The notes under the pieces are model-generated. The model was not told where the DNA came from. It worked only from the letters and a program-made list of their open reading frames with translations, and did no database searches. From contig NZ_CP009312.1 in the NCBI RefSeq assembly GCF_001293125.1, positions 186,001 to 250,000 on the forward strand: a DNA stretch of 64,000 nt, written 5' to 3'. The stretch is from Lawsonella clevelandensis (GTDB lineage: Bacteria; Actinomycetota; Actinomycetes; Mycobacteriales; Mycobacteriaceae). Shown one piece after another: positions 9,916 through 18,300 of the stretch. Position 1 is the stretch's first letter; every line of letters starts with the position of its first letter. A program made the translations under genes and the position numbers.

Positions 9916-10977
9916 TTAGAAATCCACAGAACCATCATCGGTGGTAGCTGCGTCATCATCGGGTTCATTGGCGTAGGCACCGATCTTAAGTTTGCGAAGA
10001 ATCTTTTCTTCGATCTCATCACAAAGGGCAGGATTCTCCCGCAGATTGGTGCGTACCTTTTCTTTTCCTTGTCCCAGTTGATCACCTTCGTAGGTGTACC
10101 AGGATCCGGATCTGCGGATAAACCCTTGTTCGACGCCCATATCGATAATGGATCCTTCGCGAGAAATACCTTGCCCATAAAGGAGGTCGAACTCTGCTTG
10201 TTTAAAGGGCGGGGCAACCTTGTTCTTCACCACTTTCACACGGGTACGGTTGCCGACAGGTTCAGTACCGTCTTTCAGGGTCTCAATACGACGCACGTCC
10301 AGGCGCACCGACGAGTAGAACTTGAGAGCTTTACCACCCGTGGTTGTTTCCGGGGACCCGAACATCACACCGATCTTCTCTCGAAGCTGGTTAATGAAGA
10401 TAGCAGTGGTGCCAGAAGCAGAAAGCCCACCAGTCATCTTGCGGAGTGCTTGGCTCATCAATCGCGCCTGCAGACCAACGTGGCTATCGCCCATCTCGCC
10501 TTCAATTTCAGCACGCGGTACCAGCGCGGCAACAGAGTCAATCACGATGATGTCGATGGCTCCGGAGCGAACGAGCATATCAGCAATTTCGAGTGCTTGT
10601 TCGCCTGTATCCGGCTGCGAAACGAGCAACGCATCGGTATCCACACCAAGCGCACGCGCATACTCAGGGTCAAGAGCATGTTCAGCATCGATAAAGGCGG
10701 CAATACCGCCCGCCTTTTGTGCATTTGCCACTGCGTGAAGGGCAACTGTCGTCTTACCTGACGATTCTGGACCGTAGATTTCCACCACTCGGCCACGCGG
10801 CAAACCCCCAATACCAAGGGCAATATCCAGGGCGATTGAACCGGTAGGAATAGCCGCAACTGCCTGATGCTGCTCATCACCTAAGCGCATCACCGACCCT
10901 TTGCCGTACTGCTTATCGATCTGTGCCAGAGCATGCTCTAAGGCCTTAGAACGGTCGGGAATTTTTGCAGCGGCCAT
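9916..10977 (-). CDS. recA: Recombinase RecA, no intein
   Basis: DNA strand-exchange protein that also triggers LexA self-cleavage. Walker A is GPESSGKT (residues 69-76), with the MAW-type motif [14 protein letters not shown] and L2 loop region [12 protein letters not shown]. The 353 residues are contiguous: there is no intein, unlike M. tuberculosis recA. I chose the ATG at 10977 because AAAGGAG lies 9 bases upstream; the frame is open to 11007 without support. A LexA-box-like site lies about 90 bases upstream. It is followed immediately by recX. Confidence 0.98.
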   Translation of the reverse strand: MAAAKIPDRSKALEHALAQIDKQYGKGSVMRLGDEQHQAVAAIPTGSIALDIALGIGGLPRGRVVEIYGPESSGKTTVALHAVANAQKAGGIAAFIDAEHALDPEYARALGVDTDALLVSQPDTGEQALEIADMLVRSGAIDIIVIDSVAALVPRAEIEGEMGDSHVGLQARLMSQALRKMTGGLSASGTTAIFINQLREKIGVMFGSPETTTGGKALKFYSSVRLDVRRIETLKDGTEPVGNRTRVKVVKNKVAPPFKQAEFDLLYGQGISREGSIIDMGVEQGFIRRSGSWYTYEGDQLGQGKEKVRTNLRENPALCDEIEEKILRKLKIGAYANEPDDDAATTDDGSVDF

Positions 10978-11067
10978 GAGTGGTTTCTCCTTTATGATGT
11001 CGTTCACTGTTGTTACTGCCCACTATAAAGAGACCTAGTAACAAAAGATCAGTTATCCACAGTCTAA

Positions 11068-11083
11068 TAGAACACAGTTTCGA
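11068..11083 (-). promoter_or_regulatory. Putative LexA (SOS) box upstream of recA
   Basis: The sequence TAGAACACAGTTTCGA resembles the actinobacterial SOS box, whose core is GAAC-N4-GTTC. One half is perfect (GAAC) and the other has one mismatch (TTTC). It lies 91-106 bases upstream of the recA ATG on the recA side. A TATAGT -10-like element for recA reads on the minus strand at 11022-11027. Confidence 0.5.
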
Positions 11084-11126
11084 ATTTCCACTTTAGCGAT
11101 CGTGTCATGCAGGATTCTCAGCACTG

Positions 11127-11357
11127 TTAGTCCACCATGTCGCCTGCACCAATATCCGGCCCCCATCGCCTTTCCTCCGGAACTTGCTGATGTCGACAGA
11201 GTGCAAGCCATACTTCTCGAATGTCATAGCCGGCATCCAGTGCTTCTTGGGGAGTTTTCCCATCAAGGTCACTCAGTATCGTATCGCTTAGGAGGCTATC
11301 CCCCACCATCTCTCCAAATTCTCGGTGGAGTGCTACCTGAAATTCTGTCATACGCAC
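11127..11357 (-). CDS. DUF3046 protein
   Basis: Small 76-residue protein of the actinobacterial DUF3046 family, function unknown. The family start MR(L/M)TEF is met with a GTG at 11357; an ATG two codons later is possible. The central ALDAGYDIREVWLALC block and C-terminal VPEERRWGP are typical. It lies upstream of recA in the same direction, as in mycobacteria (Rv2738c, as I recall), but a 119-base gap plus the recA control region separate them. Confidence 0.82.
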   Translation of the reverse strand: MRMTEFQVALHREFGEMVGDSLLSDTILSDLDGKTPQEALDAGYDIREVWLALCRHQQVPEERRWGPDIGAGDMVD

Positions 11358-11439
11358 ACGCTAAGCCTAGCGAGGTTTACGCTATGTGGCATATGGTCTA
11401 TTCATAAACCATTGAACACTGTCTACTGAATCTTGCCTC

Positions 11440-12129
11440 ATGTCTATCACCCATTCTTCTTCACCAGCCAGAGACGTAGCGTACATTGCTGTTTTCGCTG
11501 CGGTGACAATTGTGCTGGGTTTCGTTCCTCCGCTACCTGCCGGTCCACTTGGTGTCCCCATCCTGGTTCAGAATCTCGGCATCATTCTTATGGGAATGGT
11601 CTTGGGACCACGGCGAGGCACCCTAGCCGCACTGCTCTTTATCGCACTAGCCTGCACCGGCCTCCCCATTCTGGCGGGAGGCCGCTCAGGTCTCGTCGCA
11701 CTCGCCTCTCCCACAGCTGGGTTCTTCCTGGGATACCTTCCGGCTGCTGCAGTCATCGGACTCATCACACAGTGGCACACAGGAAGAAATATAGGCATCA
11801 ACATTCTCGCTGGCATCCTCGGTGGCATTGTCGTCAACTATGCCTTCGGCATCGCTGGGATGATGGTTGTTGGCCATATCTCCTTCAACGCCGCTGCCGT
11901 CACCTTGCCAGCATATCTCCCGGGTGACCTCCTCAAGATCGTTGTAGCAGCGTCGGTCACTGCCGCACAGCTGAAAGCTCTCCCCAATATTCGGGCGCTG
12001 CCGGGTGGAGAGAGGCGGGCTCTAGACACACTCAATCAACTAGACACAGAAATGCCTGTTCAACCACCACGAGAGGGAGACATCACACTCACTTCGGATA
12101 ACAATCCCGGAGACGAGCAACAATCATGA
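11440..12129 (+). CDS. bioY: Biotin ECF transporter substrate-binding protein BioY
   Basis: Integral membrane S-component that binds biotin. It has about six transmembrane segments, with family blocks GPLGVPILVQNLGIILMG and ALACTGLPILAGGRSG and a GFFLGYLPAA segment. The 229 residues include a hydrophilic C-terminal tail. It starts a three-gene operon and overlaps bioM by four bases (ATGA). There is no strong ribosome binding site. A TGAAC half-site at 11413-11417, just upstream of the ATG, could be part of a BioQ-type operator, but the second half does not match well. Confidence 0.93.
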   Translation: MSITHSSSPARDVAYIAVFAAVTIVLGFVPPLPAGPLGVPILVQNLGIILMGMVLGPRRGTLAALLFIALACTGLPILAGGRSGLVALASPTAGFFLGYLPAAAVIGLITQWHTGRNIGINILAGILGGIVVNYAFGIAGMMVVGHISFNAAAVTLPAYLPGDLLKIVVAASVTAAQLKALPNIRALPGGERRALDTLNQLDTEMPVQPPREGDITLTSDNNPGDEQQS

Positions 12130-12803
12130 TCGAACTACAGGATGTTTCCCACGCGTTCGAGGACACTGTCGTTCTTCGCCATATCTCTGCAGTTCTCACC
12201 GAACGACGCATCGGCATTACCGGCCCCAATGGATCAGGTAAATCAACGCTCATTCGAATGATGAACGGACTCATCATTCCCACCCGCGGTGAGGTGATTG
12301 TCAATAGTCTTAACACTCGGAACGCCCGTGCCAAGATACGCCAACATACTGGCTTTATCTTTTCCGATCCACGTACACAGATCCTCATGCCCACCCTCAT
12401 CGAAGATGTGGAGTTTTCCCTGCGCACGCGCATCAAAGATAAAAAAACAAGGCGCCAGCAGGCGCTCCGTCACCTTACAGATTTTGGGTTAGCAGAACGG
12501 GCGGACTCCTCACCGCATCAACTATCCGGTGGACAGCAACAGCTCCTAGCCATAGCCTCCATCATGGCCATCGATCCTCAACTCGTGCTTGCCGATGAAC
12601 CTACCGCAATGTTGGATAGGCGCAATACGCGCCGTCTTCTTACCGTGTTCCACCAAATGGATGCACAGATTGTCGTCGTATCCCACGATTTTTCTATTCT
12701 CGAACAGATGGATCGCGTGCTGGTACTGAACAACGGCAGCATTCTCGCAGACGATAGTCCCGCAAAAGCATTAGCGGCATATGACGCGTTCTTAGACAAC
12801 TAG
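12126..12803 (+). CDS. bioM: Biotin ECF transporter ATPase BioM
   Basis: ATP-binding A-component that energises biotin uptake with BioY and BioN. Walker A is GPNGSGKST (residues 33-41), the ABC signature LSGGQ is at 133-137, and Walker B is VLADE (154-158); the switch histidine follows in VVSHDF. The 225 residues match the family. It overlaps bioY by ATGA and is followed by bioN after 12 bases, so the three are probably translated together. Confidence 0.95.
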   Translation: MIELQDVSHAFEDTVVLRHISAVLTERRIGITGPNGSGKSTLIRMMNGLIIPTRGEVIVNSLNTRNARAKIRQHTGFIFSDPRTQILMPTLIEDVEFSLRTRIKDKKTRRQQALRHLTDFGLAERADSSPHQLSGGQQQLLAIASIMAIDPQLVLADEPTAMLDRRNTRRLLTVFHQMDAQIVVVSHDFSILEQMDRVLVLNNGSILADDSPAKALAAYDAFLDN

Positions 12804-12815
12804 CAGGCTCTCACG

Positions 12816-13439
12816 ATGACTATTCGAACACTTGGGGTGTACTACCCCGGAACATCGTTCCTCCACCGTTTACCTGCTGCCGCCAAACTGGTGGGATTAG
12901 TGCTCTGGGTGATTGCCGTAGCGGTAGGCTGCCGCCAGGTTTCTTGGGTAACCGTACCATTCATCCTAGTAGCCATACTTCTTGCCGTGGTGCATGCCCC
13001 AGTTCGCATCGTCTGGGCGCAGATATGGCCGACTCTCCCCCTTCTCGCTCTCATCGCTCTCTACCAGTGGTGGGCGGTTGGGTGGCAAGAGGCGCTTCGC
13101 ATTACAGGCATCATCCTCTGTTGCGTTCTTGCGGCCATTAGCGTCACTCTCACCACGCGCGTGACTGACATGATAGACGGCTACGTTGTCCTTCTCCATC
13201 CGCTTCGTCGTTTAGGGATTCCTACTGACCGCATCGCTTTGACCTTCGCCCTCACTCTGCAGACTATTCCGGTCATCTCTGCGATGGTGAATGATGTCCG
13301 AGAGTCCCTGTGGTCCCGGAGTGCCACACGTTCCCTCCGCGCCCTCACCACTCCGCTACTCTCCCGGATTCTTCTCTATGCTGACGGAGTTGCAGATGCG
13401 TTAGTGGCCCGGGGAATCGATGATTCCCCGGGCCACTAA
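12816..13439 (+). CDS. bioN: Biotin ECF transporter transmembrane protein BioN
   Basis: T-component that couples BioM to BioY in the membrane. The 207 residues hold about five hydrophobic segments and end with the ARG-type coupling motif (LVARGID). The last 12 codons and the stop are also the terminator palindrome at 13401-13439, so coding and termination functions share the same bases. It ends the bioYMN operon and converges on pspA. Confidence 0.92.
   Translation: MTIRTLGVYYPGTSFLHRLPAAAKLVGLVLWVIAVAVGCRQVSWVTVPFILVAILLAVVHAPVRIVWAQIWPTLPLLALIALYQWWAVGWQEALRITGIILCCVLAAISVTLTTRVTDMIDGYVVLLHPLRRLGIPTDRIALTFALTLQTIPVISAMVNDVRESLWSRSATRSLRALTTPLLSRILLYADGVADALVARGIDDSPGH
13401..13439. terminator. 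Terminator palindrome inside the end of bioN
   Basis: An 18-bp perfect stem (13401-13418 with 13422-13439) closes a 3-base loop GAT. It begins at codon 196 of bioN and ends on the last base of its TAA stop. No T-run follows on either strand. Its place between convergent bioN and pspA suggests a bidirectional terminator or an mRNA 3'-end stabiliser. Confidence 0.7.
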
Positions 13440-13498
13440 CGGGACCTTATATGGCGTCAGACAACGAAAGTACGCAGTGTCGAGGGCTGCAATACAGG

Positions 13499-14347
13499 TT
13501 ACTGAGCAGGCTGGTTATCAATCGGCTCTGCAGGAAGAGTTTCAGCTTCAACAGGGGCCGCAGTCTCTCCGGGAGCAGCAGTGAGTTGCTCAGGGGCGGG
13601 GGCGTCCCCACCCGGCAGTTCGCCGGCAGCCATCATTTGGACACGGATCTCTTCAAGACGGTTATTGGTGATCATTTCCGAAGAGTTGGCCTCAATTTCC
13701 ATCAGCCGGTTAGCCATACCACCGTTCGCGAGTTCCGTCTGCCCCATAGCTTGAGCGTAGCGGCTTTCAATCTTCTCGCGCACCTGTTCAAGGTTGGGAA
13801 CAACGTTGTCTGCTTCGAAGGCGTTCAACTGCTGCATCGTCTGAACAACCTTTTCCTGCATTTTGGCTTGATCCAGCTGGTTCAGAAGCTTGGTGCGTTC
13901 TGCCAGCTGCTGCTGCAGGACGCGCGCATTGCGTTCAACGGCCGCGCGGGCAGCATCGGATGCTCCGCTGGACTGGGAATAGAGAGATTTGAGGTCAGTG
14001 ACAGCAGTCTCGGCGGTAACAAGCTGTGCAGAAAAAGCATTCGCAGCATTTTCGTATTCGGCAGCCTTATCGTTGTCACCCTTCTTACGGGCATCCTCGG
14101 CCATCAAGAGAGCCTGGCGAACGTTATTCTTGATCTTCTCTACGTCCGCAAGCTGACGGTTCATTTTCATCTCAAGCTGGCGCTGATTACCGACAACGGC
14201 AGCAGCTTGCTGGGACAATTCTTGGTGCTGACGCTTTGCCTCGGCAATCGCCTGTTCAATCTGCACCTTGGGATCTGCGTTTTCTTCGACCGTAAGATCG
14301 AGCTTTGCCATCAGGTACTTCCAGGCCTTAACAAAGGGATTAGCCAT
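13499..14347 (-). CDS. pspA: Phage-shock protein A homologue
   Basis: Peripheral inner-membrane protein of the PspA/IM30 family that protects the envelope. The start MANPFVKAWKYLMAKLD forms the membrane-binding helix; residues ~30-200 are a long coiled coil; the Ala/Pro/Glu-rich tail is disordered. I chose the ATG at 14347, which has GAGGAG upstream; the frame remains open to 14428. The regulator clgR lies 164 bases upstream in the same direction, the order found in mycobacteria (clgR-pspA). No clear pspM/pspN homologue follows. Confidence 0.92.
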   Translation of the reverse strand: MANPFVKAWKYLMAKLDLTVEENADPKVQIEQAIAEAKRQHQELSQQAAAVVGNQRQLEMKMNRQLADVEKIKNNVRQALLMAEDARKKGDNDKAAEYENAANAFSAQLVTAETAVTDLKSLYSQSSGASDAARAAVERNARVLQQQLAERTKLLNQLDQAKMQEKVVQTMQQLNAFEADNVVPNLEQVREKIESRYAQAMGQTELANGGMANRLMEIEANSSEMITNNRLEEIRVQMMAAGELPGGDAPAPEQLTAAPGETAAPVEAETLPAEPIDNQPAQ

Positions 14348-14511
14348 TCTTACTCCTCGACGTAGACAGATCAGCATGTCATGTGATGCCGCTGACCGGA
14401 CATCCTCCCAATTTGGAGCTGTTACCACCGATAGTACAGAACCAGCGAACGTTGTAGGAGAGCTACTTTGGCGCGCTTTCCGTCTGAAAAGAAATATCTA
14501 CTATGTTGAGG

Positions 14512-14784
14512 TTAAGCGGCTGCACGGAGACGGGAGTCTTGCTCGACTCCCATGAGAGAGGCTGCGCGCAGCAGTACCACCGCGAGATTGACACCAAGGG
14601 CGTCACAGATAGACCGGAGAACTTCCGATGAGACTTCTTTACGGCCGCGTTCGAGCTCAGAAAGGTAACCAGAACTGACGCGCGCTGTTTCTGCCACGTC
14701 TCGGAGAGTGCGATTAGCATCGAGACGGTAGGTTCGGAGAACTGCGCCCAGGGCTTCACGAAGAAGGGGGCGGGTACTGGTCAT
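14512..14784 (-). CDS. clgR: Transcriptional activator ClgR
   Basis: XRE-type regulator that in actinobacteria activates clp protease genes and the psp response. The helix-turn-helix is [29 protein letters not shown], given here only as a span (about residues 25-55). I chose the ATG at 14784 (90 residues); a GTG at 14808 would add eight residues and neither has a strong ribosome binding site. A sequence matching the published ClgR motif lies 27 bases upstream of this ATG, suggesting autoregulation. Confidence 0.92.
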   Translation of the reverse strand: MTSTRPLLREALGAVLRTYRLDANRTLRDVAETARVSSGYLSELERGRKEVSSEVLRSICDALGVNLAVVLLRAASLMGVEQDSRLRAAA

Positions 14785-14810
14785 CACTGGGTCATTCACA
14801 CTCAGCACAA

Positions 14811-14828
14811 CAACGCTGTGAGCGAATT
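14811..14828 (-). promoter_or_regulatory. Putative ClgR box upstream of clgR
   Basis: On the clgR strand the site reads AATTCGCTCACAGCGTTG. It fits at every position the motif I remember for corynebacterial ClgR (WNNWCGCYNANRGCGWWS). It lies 27 bases upstream of the chosen clgR start, so it would overlap the 5' leader or promoter. Autoregulation is inferred. Confidence 0.5.
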
Positions 14829-14898
14829 AATTCCCAGTATTTTCTCTGCAACATCGGAAAGGAAGAAATTTTGCTACAAATACCCAGGTCAAAGCCTT

Positions 14899-14924
14899 AA
14901 AATTATTTTATTTATAATAATTTT
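14899..14924 (-). terminator. AT-only hairpin after cinA
   Basis: AAAATTATT and AATAATTTT form a 9-bp stem around an 8-base loop, in an unusually AT-rich stretch immediately after the cinA stop. It may be a weak terminator or simply AT-rich promoter DNA for clgR; a TTGACC hexamer lies just downstream on the minus strand. Confidence 0.3.
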
Positions 14925-14925
14925 T

Positions 14926-15420
14926 TTAATACCCAAGTTGGTCGAGAAGATCACACACCATACCCAATGCGCTATCGACACTTTGCTGCCGGATGTCCTG
15001 CCTACTTCCTCGAAAATGGCACTCACGAACATTGACTGGCGCCTGTGGCAATGCCACACCAATAAAGACCGTTCCCACTGGATGTCCCCCCTGTGTGGCA
15101 GGTCCCGCCACTCCGGTGAGTCCAACCCCAATATCTGCTTGACACGTACGTCTTGCTCCCTCTGCTAGCTCAGCAGCAGTATCTTCCGCAACAGGGCCCA
15201 TTTTCTGTAGCGTAGCGGCGGATACGCCTGCCAAACGGTGTTTGAGGTCAGTGGCATAGACAACAAGACCGCCGCGCAGTACCGCACTGGCACCTGGCAC
15301 CGATGCAAGGCTCGCGCAAAACATTCCTGCTGTCAGCGACTCGGCCGCAGCAATGGTAAGACGACGCTTGCTCAGATCCGCGATTGTCGCTACAGCGAGA
15401 GGAGATAGCACCGTCTCCAT
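14926..15420 (-). CDS. CinA C-terminal domain protein (PncC-type amidohydrolase)
   Basis: A stand-alone 164-residue CinA C-terminal domain. Single-domain homologues hydrolyse nicotinamide mononucleotide to the acid form (PncC). Family motifs are AAESLTAGMFCASLASVPGAS (spans residues ~24-44), GGLVVYATDLKH and GLTGVAGPA. The N-terminal competence domain of full CinA is absent, as in other actinobacteria. The start is 3 bases after the pgsA stop, so the two are probably co-translated. Confidence 0.9.
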   Translation of the reverse strand: METVLSPLAVATIADLSKRRLTIAAAESLTAGMFCASLASVPGASAVLRGGLVVYATDLKHRLAGVSAATLQKMGPVAEDTAAELAEGARRTCQADIGVGLTGVAGPATQGGHPVGTVFIGVALPQAPVNVRECHFRGSRQDIRQQSVDSALGMVCDLLDQLGY

Positions 15421-15423
15421 GAG

Positions 15424-16056
15424 TTACCCGTGGACCTCAGAGCCAGCGCCAGGAGCCTCTCCAGCGGAGCTTGTCACCGATGCAGCGGTATCTCCCGGCT
15501 GAGGAGCACGATAGGCCTTCCAAATGTAGTCAACACCGGTGACGACAGTCAGGATAAGAGCCACGCCCATGACGATCCAACCGCACCAGGCAAGCCAACC
15601 ATCGTAGGGAATGAGAAGGAGGAAGACGGCCAAGGTTTGTGTCATAGTCTTAGCCTTACCACCACGGCTAGCGGGGACAACTCGATCTTTGAGGACAGTA
15701 AGACGCCAAATGGTGATACCAATTTCTCGGATGAGAAGAATAGCCGTCACCCACCACCAGAGTTTCCCAACAATATTCAAGCTGATAAGTGCCGCCGCCA
15801 TAATGGCCTTATCTGCAATAGGATCGGCAATCTTGCCAAAGTCAGTGACAAGCCCATAACGGCGCGCAATATGGCCGTCAGCGGTATCCGTCGCCATCGC
15901 AATACAGAAAATCACAACAGCCCAGATACGCGCAGTAGCTTCCGGGGTAACACAGAAAAAAACCGCCAGAAATGCTGGTACGAGGAGAATCCGAGTAGCC
16001 GTTAGAACGTTGGGGATATTCCATACTTTCGCACGGGTTTCTTCCATCATCGCCAT
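15424..16056 (-). CDS. pgsA: CDP-diacylglycerol-glycerol-3-phosphate 3-phosphatidyltransferase
   Basis: Membrane enzyme making phosphatidylglycerol phosphate. The CDP-alcohol phosphotransferase motif is complete: DTADGHIARRYGLVTDFGK followed by ADPIADK (pattern DG-x2-AR-x8-G-x3-D-x3-D). About five membrane segments follow, then a hydrophilic Ala/Gly-rich tail. I chose the ATG at 16056 with GAAGG upstream; other ATGs at 16050, 16047 and 16065 are possible. It sits next to argA-like and cinA genes, as in M. tuberculosis pgsA3. Confidence 0.9.
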   Translation of the reverse strand: MAMMEETRAKVWNIPNVLTATRILLVPAFLAVFFCVTPEATARIWAVVIFCIAMATDTADGHIARRYGLVTDFGKIADPIADKAIMAAALISLNIVGKLWWWVTAILLIREIGITIWRLTVLKDRVVPASRGGKAKTMTQTLAVFLLLIPYDGWLAWCGWIVMGVALILTVVTGVDYIWKAYRAPQPGDTAASVTSSAGEAPGAGSEVHG

Positions 16057-16148
16057 GTGGCCCATCCTTCGTATAGCTAGTGCACAGCCACGTACCATTC
16101 TAGTCTGCCCGCTCCCCTAACTTCTGTCGAGGCGCTATTCTGGTTGCT

Positions 16149-16694
16149 ATGACGAACACTCCCGCTGCCGGTTCCACCGCCGTCAGTGTACGAGCTGCCA
16201 CCACCCATGATGTCCCTGGGATTAAAGCCCTAGTTGACATCTACGCTGGCAAGATTCTTCTTGCCAAGAACCTCATCGACATCTACGAGGCACTCCAGGA
16301 ATACGTCGTGGTGGAAGTTGATGGCCAGATTGTGGGGTGCGGAGCACTACATGTACTGTGGTCGGACCTGGGAGAGCTGCGAACCGTTGCTGTCCACCCC
16401 GATAACCAGGGGCAACGCCTTGGCCATAAGATTGTCACAACGTTGCTAAGTAAAGCCTGTGCATTAGGGCTGAAACGGGTCTTTGTCCTCACCTTCGAAG
16501 TCGACTTTTTTGCTCGTTATGGGTTCGAAGAAATCGAAGGAACTCCAGTGAGCAGGCCAATTTATGACCAGATGCTGCGTTCCTACGATGCTGGCGTAGC
16601 GGAATTCCTCGACTTATCCTCCGTGAAGCCAAACACACTCGGCAATACGCGTATGCTGGCTCATGTGGGACCACACTGTGCCACACTACAATAG
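16149..16694 (+). CDS. argA: GNAT acetyltransferase, ArgA-like (N-acetylglutamate synthase)
   Basis: GNAT-fold protein of 181 residues with the acetyl-CoA loop VHPDNQGQRLGHKI (about residues 81-94) and the C-terminal FFARYGFEEI motif. As I recall, M. tuberculosis Rv2747 in the same position between pgsA3 and ftsK is a stand-alone glutamate N-acetyltransferase for arginine synthesis. Position and the ELRTVAVHP / LTFEVDFFARYGF pattern support that reading. It is divergent from pgsA. The substrate is inferred from synteny, not proven by sequence. Confidence 0.78.
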   Translation: MTNTPAAGSTAVSVRAATTHDVPGIKALVDIYAGKILLAKNLIDIYEALQEYVVVEVDGQIVGCGALHVLWSDLGELRTVAVHPDNQGQRLGHKIVTTLLSKACALGLKRVFVLTFEVDFFARYGFEEIEGTPVSRPIYDQMLRSYDAGVAEFLDLSSVKPNTLGNTRMLAHVGPHCATLQ

Positions 16695-16742
16695 ACCCCA
16701 TACTGGTCACTATTTGTACTGAACCGTCACGAGGAGAAAACC

Positions 16743-17030
16743 ATGTCTGTTTTCGCATTCCGCTATGTGTATGACGACGCTAATGCCGCCAAGATGGATG
16801 AGCTGCGCCCCTTGCACCGTGGGTACCTTGGCGAGGGAGCAAAACACGATATCGTTCTGGCCTCTGGACCATTCACCAGCGGTGAAGGTGCCCTGATCTT
16901 GGTGAAGGCAAAAGACGAAAAGGAAGCGACCGACTTTATGAACCAGGATCCGTTCTACAAGAACGGTATGGTCGTGGATCGGTCCTGCCGTGAGTGGAAG
17001 TCGGTGCTCGGCGCTTTCACTGACTGCTAA
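16743..17030 (+). CDS. YciI-family protein
   Basis: A 95-residue ferredoxin-like-fold YCII protein. The family histidine is in ELRPLHRGYLG and the GP pair in LASGPFTSGEGA; the C-terminus FYKNGMVVDRSCREW is typical. The role is unknown; relatives are small enzymes or stress proteins. GAGGAGAAAACC precedes the ATG. It follows the ArgA-like gene after 48 bases and ends at a terminator before convergent terC. Confidence 0.85.
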   Translation: MSVFAFRYVYDDANAAKMDELRPLHRGYLGEGAKHDIVLASGPFTSGEGALILVKAKDEKEATDFMNQDPFYKNGMVVDRSCREWKSVLGAFTDC

Positions 17031-17045
17031 CCGGCCTATAGACCT

Positions 17046-17083
17046 GAAAGGTCCTGACTCTCACTAGGGGGCCAGGACCTTTC
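17046..17083. terminator. Bidirectional terminator between the YciI gene and terC
   Basis: GAAAGGTCCTG (17046-17056) and CAGGACCTTTC (17073-17083) form an 11-bp perfect stem with a 16-base loop. CTTTATG follows on the plus strand. It lies between two convergent genes. Confidence 0.8.
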
Positions 17084-17110
17084 CTTTATGTCGGTGGCAG
17101 CGACAAAAGC

Positions 17111-18271
17111 TTAGTCTGTTGCGGACTTCTTATTATGCCGACGGAGATGAGGGTGCGGGAGGAGAGGCTCGTCATCGTCATAGCCTACATCTGGCAGAGC
17201 ATGCGCAGCTGCTTCAGCCTCCATGGCGGCAAGCTGCCCCTTTTCTTCCTCGATAAGCGTTTCTGGATCATGAGTTCCGCGTCGCTTATCTACTGCGTTT
17301 TTGATGACAGAAGCAACCACTGTCACGACAAGGACACCGAGAATAAAGAGCAGCGAGAAAGTAATGGATGGCTGCCAGACGTGCACAGGCTCACCATTAT
17401 TAATGAAAGGCACCTTGTTTTCATGGAGGGCATGCAACACCAGCTTAATGCCGATGAAACCAAGAATAATAGACAAGCCGTAGCTGAGCAGCGACAACCT
17501 ATCAAGCAAACCGTGTAGGAGGAAGTACAGCTGCCGCAGACCCAACAGTGCCAGGGCGTTCGTCATGAAGACGATATACGGCTCTTTGGTGAGGCCATAG
17601 ATGGCAGGAATCGAGTCTAGGGCGAAGAGAACGTCAGTGAAACCAATCGCGACGAGCGCGATAAAAAGCGGAGTAAACACTACTTTGCCACCGCGGCGGA
17701 ACATGATGCGATCTCCGTGAAGTTCATGGCTCACATGGAAAAACCGCGGGGCGAACTTCACTGACGCGTGTTCACTGACCTGTTTGGGTTCTTCGTCCTT
17801 AATCTCTTCCACCACCAGTTTGATGGCGGTGTAGAACAGGAAAAGACCAAAGAGGTAGAAGACCCATGCCCATGTGTTGATAGCTGCAGCACCCATGCCA
17901 ATGAAGATAGCTCGCAGTGCAAGGGCAATAGCAATGCCGATAAGAAGAACCTTTTGCTGGTATTTTGCAGGGACGCGGAAGCTACCCAAGATGAGGGAAA
18001 AGACAAAGAGGTTATCTACCGAAAGAGACTTCTCGGTAACGTAGCCGGCGAAAAATTCCATACCGTGCTGATGAGGGTTGCCTGGCTCTCTCCAATACCA
18101 CCAAAGAAAACCGCCGAAAATGCATGCGACAACAATGTAGAACAGAGACCACAGAGCAGCTTCTTTGAGAGAAGGAACATGCGGAGTTTTGACGTGAGAA
18201 TAGAAATCAAAAATGAAGAGGCCAATGATCACCACGACACTGATGATCCACATTAGGGCATTAACGTCCAT
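17111..18271 (-). CDS. TerC-family membrane protein (probable manganese exporter)
   Basis: Integral membrane protein of the TerC/Alx family, about nine membrane segments, 386 residues. The family acidic motif TEKSLSVDNLFVFSLIL lies near residue 80 and the second copy FTDVLFALDSIPAIYG near residue 220. The C-terminus is charged and His-rich. I chose the ATG at 18271, with GGAGGGAG upstream; a longer frame to 18301 would run into the riboswitch. TerC/Alx proteins are linked to manganese efflux, which agrees with the probable manganese riboswitch in its leader. Confidence 0.93.
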   Translation of the reverse strand: MDVNALMWIISVVVIIGLFIFDFYSHVKTPHVPSLKEAALWSLFYIVVACIFGGFLWWYWREPGNPHQHGMEFFAGYVTEKSLSVDNLFVFSLILGSFRVPAKYQQKVLLIGIAIALALRAIFIGMGAAAINTWAWVFYLFGLFLFYTAIKLVVEEIKDEEPKQVSEHASVKFAPRFFHVSHELHGDRIMFRRGGKVVFTPLFIALVAIGFTDVLFALDSIPAIYGLTKEPYIVFMTNALALLGLRQLYFLLHGLLDRLSLLSYGLSIILGFIGIKLVLHALHENKVPFINNGEPVHVWQPSITFSLLFILGVLVVTVVASVIKNAVDKRRGTHDPETLIEEEKGQLAAMEAEAAAHALPDVGYDDDEPLLPHPHLRRHNKKSATD

Positions 18272-18275
18272 AGAA

Positions 18276-18287
18276 CTCCCTCCGGGG
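18276..18287 (-). promoter_or_regulatory. terC ribosome binding site able to pair with the riboswitch
   Basis: The terC Shine-Dalgarno region reads CCCCGGAGGGAG. Its CCGGAGG (18279-18285) is perfectly complementary to CCUCCGG at 18308-18314, the 3' strand of the riboswitch P1 stem. Pairing would hide the ribosome binding site whenever P1 is not formed. Confidence 0.6.
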
Positions 18288-18300
18288 ATGTGCAAGTACA

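Noticed and set aside
9577-10761. 394-residue open frame opposite recX/recA
   Set aside because: Antisense shadow; it spans two well-supported genes and has no conserved features.
9916-10977. Intein in recA
   Set aside because: The RecA sequence is contiguous at 353 residues with no insertion at the usual sites.
11413-11425. BioQ operator upstream of bioY
   Set aside because: Only one half (TGAAC) fits; the second half does not, so I did not list it as a feature.
13451-14365. 304-residue open frame opposite pspA
   Set aside because: Shadow of the PspA coiled-coil coding sequence.
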